Assembly: GCA_026708055.1 (NCBI GenBank)
Contig: JAPOVS010000027.1
Span: 62,001 to 126,000, forward strand
DNA length: 64,000 bases
Origin: a bacterium
GTDB taxonomy: Bacteria > Actinomycetota > Acidimicrobiia > Acidimicrobiales > CATQHL01
Reading direction: 5' to 3'
How positions within the stretch are numbered: the stretch's first letter is position 1; the number at the start of each line of letters is the position of its first letter. Below the pieces are notes generated by a model, which saw only the letters and a list, made by a program, of their open reading frames with translations, was not told the DNA's origin and did no database searches. Shown here piece by piece: positions 58,467-64,000 of the stretch. The translations under genes and the position numbers were made by a program.

Positions 58467-59281
58467 GCAGTTCCGTGAGCGAGCAGTCCCCCCCACTCGA
58501 GGCCGATCTGGCGGGTGGTGCAGCGCCCCAGGTCGCCGAACCGCCGGCCGAGGCGGTGCTTCCCTCCGGCCCGCTGGCCCCTGACACCGAGGCACCCGGC
58601 ACCGAGGCACCCGGCAGCGAGCATCCCTATGACGTTCTGAGCGAGGACGAGTTGCATGCCGCCGCGGCGGCTGCCGCCGAGGCCACCGCCGAGGTCGACG
58701 AGGAAGTCGTCGCAGTGCCCGACGAGGATCGCCCCTCACGGCGCCCCGGCCGGTGGTACGTCGTGCACACCCAGTCGGGATACGAGAAGAAGGCCAAGCA
58801 GGACCTCGAGGCCCGCGTTCGCAGCCTCGACGCCGAGGACCTCATCTACGAGGCCCAGATCCCCACCGAGGACGTCGTGGAGTTCAAGGGCGGGAAGAAG
58901 GTGGTCGTGCCGAAGAAGGTCTTCCCCGGCTACCTGCTGGTGCGCTGCCTGCTCACCGACAAGGCCTTCCAGGTCATCAAGGAGACCCCCTCCATCACGG
59001 GTTTCGTGGGACACGGACCGAAGCCCACCCCGCTGGGGCGGCGCGACGTGGAGACGTTCCTGGAGACCAAGACGACCGGCGACGAGGCCGTCAAGCGCGG
59101 CCGCCCCCGCCTGCAGTTCGAGGCGGGCGAGACGGTGCGGGTGCGCGAGGGGCCCTTCGCGGAGTTGTCGGGGGAGATCATCGACATCAACGCCGAACAG
59201 TTGAAGGTCAAGGTGCTGGTCAACATCTTTGGCCGCGAGACCCCGGTCGAGCTGGAATTCTCCCAGGTCGCCAAGCTCTAG
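58463..59281 (+). CDS. nusG: Transcription elongation/antitermination factor NusG
   Basis: 272 residues; about 96 residues of acidic, Ala/Pro/Glu-rich extension (with the repeat [10 protein letters not shown]) precede the NGN domain [24 protein letters not shown] and the KOW part [13 protein letters not shown]. The body is normal (about 175). Such N-terminal extensions occur in actinobacterial NusG. Binds RNA polymerase. Coupled to secE. Confidence 0.95.
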   Translation: MSSSVSEQSPPLEADLAGGAAPQVAEPPAEAVLPSGPLAPDTEAPGTEAPGSEHPYDVLSEDELHAAAAAAAEATAEVDEEVVAVPDEDRPSRRPGRWYVVHTQSGYEKKAKQDLEARVRSLDAEDLIYEAQIPTEDVVEFKGGKKVVVPKKVFPGYLLVRCLLTDKAFQVIKETPSITGFVGHGPKPTPLGRRDVETFLETKTTGDEAVKRGRPRLQFEAGETVRVREGPFAELSGEIIDINAEQLKVKVLVNIFGRETPVELEFSQVAKL

Positions 59282-59314
59282 CCGCCGCCGCAATCATTCG
59301 CAGGAGAGCCGATC

Positions 59315-59743
59315 ATGGCCAAGAAGGTCCTCACAGTCGTCAAGGTCAACATCGAGGCGGGCAAGGCCACCCCGGCGCCGCCGGTGGGGACCGCGCTCGG
59401 CCCGCACGGCATCGCCATCATGGACTTCTGCCGGCAGTACAACGACCGCACCGCGGATGCGGCCGGCCAGGTCGTCCCCGTGGAGCTCACGATCTACGAG
59501 GACCGGTCCTTCAGCTTCATACTCAAGACGCCTCCGACCTCCTTCCTGGTCCGTGAGGCGGCCGGAGTGGAGAAGGGCGCCGGTGAGGTGGGGCGCGAGT
59601 TCGTCGGTTCGATCACCGACGCGCAGCTGACCTCGATCGCCGAGATCAAGCTGCCCGACCTGAACACCGACGACATCGAGATGGCCAAGCGCCAAGTCGC
59701 CGGCACCGCCCGCAGCATGGGGGTCCGGGTGGTCCGCGGCTAG
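59315..59743 (+). CDS. rplK: 50S ribosomal protein L11
   Basis: 142 residues. Family blocks [33 protein letters not shown], and [23 protein letters not shown] ribosome site. Binds 23S rRNA at the GTPase centre; starts the L11-L1 pair. Confidence 0.97.
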   Translation: MAKKVLTVVKVNIEAGKATPAPPVGTALGPHGIAIMDFCRQYNDRTADAAGQVVPVELTIYEDRSFSFILKTPPTSFLVREAAGVEKGAGEVGREFVGSITDAQLTSIAEIKLPDLNTDDIEMAKRQVAGTARSMGVRVVRG

Positions 59744-59842
59744 TGCCGCCGTCCCCGAGCGCGGTGCACAGCGCGCCGCTCGGGGCAGATTCACAGCAGC
59801 CCCGGCGTCCCAGCCCGGGACGCCCAGGGCCGGAGGAGCAGA

Positions 59843-60529
59843 ATGAACAAGGGAAAGCGTTACAGCGACGCCGCTCGCCGCTATGACAGGCAGCGCCTGC
59901 ACGACGCCGTCGAGGGCCTCGACGTGGTGAAGGGCCTGCCGTCGGCCGGCTTCGACGAGACCGTGGACATGGCCATCCGCCTGGGGGTCGACCCGCGCCG
60001 GGCCGAGCAGATGCTGCGTGGGACCGTCTCGCTGCCGTCGGGCACCGGCAAGCAGGTGCGCGTGGCCGTCTTCGCCACCGGCGAGGCCGCCATCGCCGCC
60101 CGCGACGCCGGGGCCGACCACGTGGGTGACAACGACCTCGTGGAGGCGATCGGCGAGGGCATGATGGACTTCGACGTGGCCATCGCCACGCCGGACATGA
60201 TGCCGCTCGTCGGCCGCCTGGGGCGCACGCTGGGGCCCCGCGGCTTGATGCCCAACCCGAAGAGCGGCACCGTGACCACCGATGTGACCAAGGCCGTCGC
60301 CGACTTCAAGGGCGGGCGCGTGGGTTACCGCACCGACCGCCAGGGCAACGTGCACGTTCCGATCGGGAAGTTGAGTTTCAGCACCGAGGCGCTGATGGAG
60401 AACCTGCGCTCGGTGATGGAGGAGTTGCAGCGGGTGCGGCCCGCGGCCGCCAAGGGTCGTTACGTCCAGAAGGTGACGATCAGTTCCACGATGGGACCGC
60501 CGGTCAAGATCGACCCCGCCAGCATCTGA
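59843..60529 (+). CDS. rplA: 50S ribosomal protein L1
   Basis: 228 residues. Blocks AIRLGVDPRRAEQMLRGTVSLPSGTGK, DMMPLVGRLGRTLGPRGLMPNPKSGT and TDRQGNVHVPIGKLSF. Binds the L1 stalk and represses the operon in many bacteria. GGAGGAGC ribosome site before ATG 59843. Confidence 0.97.
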   Translation: MNKGKRYSDAARRYDRQRLHDAVEGLDVVKGLPSAGFDETVDMAIRLGVDPRRAEQMLRGTVSLPSGTGKQVRVAVFATGEAAIAARDAGADHVGDNDLVEAIGEGMMDFDVAIATPDMMPLVGRLGRTLGPRGLMPNPKSGTVTTDVTKAVADFKGGRVGYRTDRQGNVHVPIGKLSFSTEALMENLRSVMEELQRVRPAAAKGRYVQKVTISSTMGPPVKIDPASI

Positions 60530-60539
60530 GTCCGCATCG

Positions 60540-60786
60540 GTACGGTTGGCGCACCGTGGAGGTGGCCTGACCTCCCGCTAGCCTGCGAAGCCCACAACCG
60601 AATGCTCGCTGAAGATCTCCGGTGCTCTGAGGAGCTGAAAGGGTACGGCAGCACCCGTGCTGACGCCCGCCTGGTGAGGTGACGCCCCCGACCCCCCGGC
60701 GCCGCGCGATCTTCTGCGGCGCCGTTGCCGTTTCCGGCCACCTCCGGCCGGCGGCACCGAAATCCGAACCAAGCCCGGAGACCACC
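60540..60786 (+). promoter_or_regulatory. L10 leader candidate
   Basis: 247-nt leader before rplJ. It has AGCCTGCGAAGCCC, GAAGATCTCCGGTGCTCTGAGG and a GGCGCCGC/GCGGCGCC stem with a 10-nt loop, in keeping with the L10 leader that L10(L12)4 binds. The structure is read by eye only; boundaries are approximate. Confidence 0.5.
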
Positions 60787-61389
60787 GTGTCCGAGCCATC
60801 GAGTGAACACGCGCGACCGCCCCGCCCCGAGAAGGTGGCTGTCGTTGCCGAGATCCGCGAGCGGTTGTCCGCCGCCCAGGGAGCGGTGCTGACCGAGTAC
60901 CGCGGTCTCGACACGACCGCGATGGCCCAGTTGCGGCACTCGCTCGCCCCGTTCGGCGGCAGCTACAAGGTCTACAAGAACACCCTGATCCGCCTGGCGG
61001 CCCGCGAACTGGGGATCGATTGCGAGCACCTCCTGGTGGGACCCACCGCCGTGGCGTTCGTGGAGCCGCTCGCCGACGGCCGCCCCGGGGACACCGCGGC
61101 CGTGGCGAAGGCCCTGTTCGACTTCCAGCGCAACGACAAGAGGCTGGTCATCAAGGGCGGCCTGCTGGGCACCGACTCCGTCGGCCCCGAGGCGGTGGAG
61201 CACCTGTCCAAGCTGCCTCCTGCCGAGCAACTCCAGGCCCGGTTCGCGGGAGCGCTGGCGAGTCCGCTGCGGCAGATGGCGGGGCTGCTCGGGGCGCCGC
61301 TGCAGGAATTCGCCGGACTGGCGGCGGCGCCGGCCCGCGGCTTCGCCGGTCTGCTCCGGGCACTGATCGACGAGCGCTCGGCGGGCTGA
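60787..61389 (+). CDS. rplJ: 50S ribosomal protein L10
   Basis: 200 residues from GTG 60787 ([20 protein letters not shown]). Body blocks [47 protein letters not shown] and VIKGGLLG are typical. The C-terminus is about 25 residues longer than usual, Ala/Gly-rich. GGAGA site. An upstream in-frame start adds residues overlapping the leader and is unlikely. Confidence 0.93.
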   Translation: MSEPSSEHARPPRPEKVAVVAEIRERLSAAQGAVLTEYRGLDTTAMAQLRHSLAPFGGSYKVYKNTLIRLAARELGIDCEHLLVGPTAVAFVEPLADGRPGDTAAVAKALFDFQRNDKRLVIKGGLLGTDSVGPEAVEHLSKLPPAEQLQARFAGALASPLRQMAGLLGAPLQEFAGLAAAPARGFAGLLRALIDERSAG

Positions 61390-61471
61390 GAGCCCGCCGG
61401 CTCCTGTCGCCCGCCGGAACGGCCGGCCGGCACAGGCAAAACGCACCGAGACAAGAACAAGGAGAACCATC

Positions 61472-61861
61472 ATGTCCAAGGTCGACGAAGTCCTCGACAC
61501 CATCAGCGCCATGACCGTGCTGGAGCTGAGCGAGCTGCTCAAGGAGTTCGAGGAGCGCTTCGGGGTCACCGCAGCCGCCCCCGTTGCGGCGATGCCCATG
61601 GCCGCACCCGCCGCCGGAGCCGCCGAGGCACCCGCCGCCGAAGAGGAGCAGACCGCCTTCGACGTCGTGCTCGCCGAGGTCGGCGACAAGAAGATCCAGG
61701 TCATCAAGGAGGTGCGCGCGCTCACCAACCTGGGGCTGAAGGAGGCCAAGGAATTGGTCGACACCGCTCCCCAGCCGGTGCTGCAGGGCGTGCCGCGCGA
61801 GGAGGCCGACGGGGCCAAGGAGGCCCTCGAGGGCGCCGGAGCCGTCATCCAGATCTCCTAG
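61472..61861 (+). CDS. rplL: 50S ribosomal protein L7/L12
   Basis: 129 residues. N-terminal dimer part [32 protein letters not shown], Ala-rich hinge, C-terminal factor-binding domain with [35 protein letters not shown]. The multicopy stalk protein. GAACAAGGAGAA ribosome site. Confidence 0.97.
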   Translation: MSKVDEVLDTISAMTVLELSELLKEFEERFGVTAAAPVAAMPMAAPAAGAAEAPAAEEEQTAFDVVLAEVGDKKIQVIKEVRALTNLGLKEAKELVDTAPQPVLQGVPREEADGAKEALEGAGAVIQIS

Positions 61862-61870
61862 CCCCGCCCG

Positions 61871-61909
61871 AACCCGGAAGAAACCCGCGGCGGGAGCCGC
61901 CACCGGGTT
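61871..61909 (+). terminator. Hairpin after rplL, possible attenuator
   Basis: AACCCGG (61871-61877) pairs with CCGGGTT (61903-61909); a second GC-rich stem lies inside. No T tract. It lies just before the rpoB promoter and could reduce read-through. Confidence 0.45.
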
Positions 61910-61936
61910 GCCTGCGGCTGCGACGGGCACTACAGT
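61908..61936 (+). promoter_or_regulatory. rpoB promoter
   Basis: -35 TTGCCT (61908-61913), 17-nt spacer, -10 TACAGT (61931-61936). Ideal spacing. Gives an rpoB leader of about 120 nt with its own ribosome site. Confidence 0.65.
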
Positions 61937-62063
61937 AGACGCGCCGTGCCGCCGCTTCCCGCGTAGTCATCCCCGTTTTCGGCTGTCCGGAAACTCGGGT
62001 TCCCAACCTCGTGGCACCGTCGCGCGTCCCCAAGTCGGTCATGTGCTTCCCCAGGAGTGAGAC

Positions 62064-64000
<1,937 letters not shown>

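Overview
The window is a GC-rich (about 70%) chromosomal segment from an actinomycete-type bacterium. I read it as Actinomycetota, most likely Acidimicrobiia. The signs are CrgA, a PASTA-domain PknB kinase with a PstP-like phosphatase, actinobacterial LigC, a DtxR/IdeR-like iron box, an LPETG wall-anchor protein, GTG starts and many apparently leaderless mRNAs. The class-level placement is inference; I could not run a phylogeny. DNA ligase C is cut by the left edge and RpoB by the right edge.

Layout. (1) 1-6.99 kb: ligC, three EamA permeases plus a 52-bp fossil of a fourth, an overlapping fluoride-channel pair (fluC1-fluC2), doxX, and a divergent thiolase coupled to a zinc-ribbon protein. (2) 7.1-11.3 kb: crgA, trpG/pabA, pknB, pstP and tRNA-Leu, a shortened version of the Mycobacterium tuberculosis order. 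(3) 11.3-33 kb: housekeeping and lipid genes: truncated hemoglobin, an aminotransferase with an omega-amidase, bacterioferritin and Bfd behind an iron box, an acyltransferase, reductases, acyl-CoA dehydrogenase, a surface protein, a lipoprotein with a polytopic membrane protein, a Ski2-like helicase, a KamA-like radical SAM enzyme, MidA, an amidohydrolase, acs and htpX. (4) 33.1-44.5 kb: eleven consecutive minus-strand genes forming a probable catabolic locus. (5) 45.6-50 kb: gcvT-gcvH-gcvPA-gcvPB. (6) 50-53 kb: a small accessory island with hipBA, a small unknown gene and a wrecked hipA joined to a DUF262 fragment, ending at tRNA-Tyr. (7) 53-58 kb: adenine deaminase, a GNAT enzyme, tRNA-Thr, tRNA-Met, and a BglII-type endonuclease converging on a helix-turn-helix MT-A70 methyltransferase. 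(8) 58.1-64 kb: tRNA-Trp-secE-nusG-rplK-rplA-rplJ-rplL-rpoB.

How the genes fit together. The block at 33-44.5 kb encodes an FrcBCA-type ABC importer (binding protein, permease, single-domain ATPase), a class III aminotransferase, a 2-oxoacid/acetoin-type E1 alpha and beta with a free lipoyl protein but no E2 core, a GntR/FCD regulator and three short-chain dehydrogenases. Its first gene has a clear promoter whose -35 box lies in a perfect palindrome, as expected for local repression. Its binding protein is an in-frame tandem duplication with about 934 bp of identical DNA. The gcv operon supplies the T, H and split P proteins of glycine cleavage; the L protein is not here. The aminotransferase and omega-amidase pair suggests transamination with amide salvage.

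Recurrent signals. Many starts lie 6-8 nt downstream of a TANNNT hexamer with no Shine-Dalgarno sequence, a leaderless arrangement that also settles several start codons. Accessory-type material (hipBA, the hipA/DUF262 relic, the restriction pair) clusters around tRNA genes at 50-58 kb.
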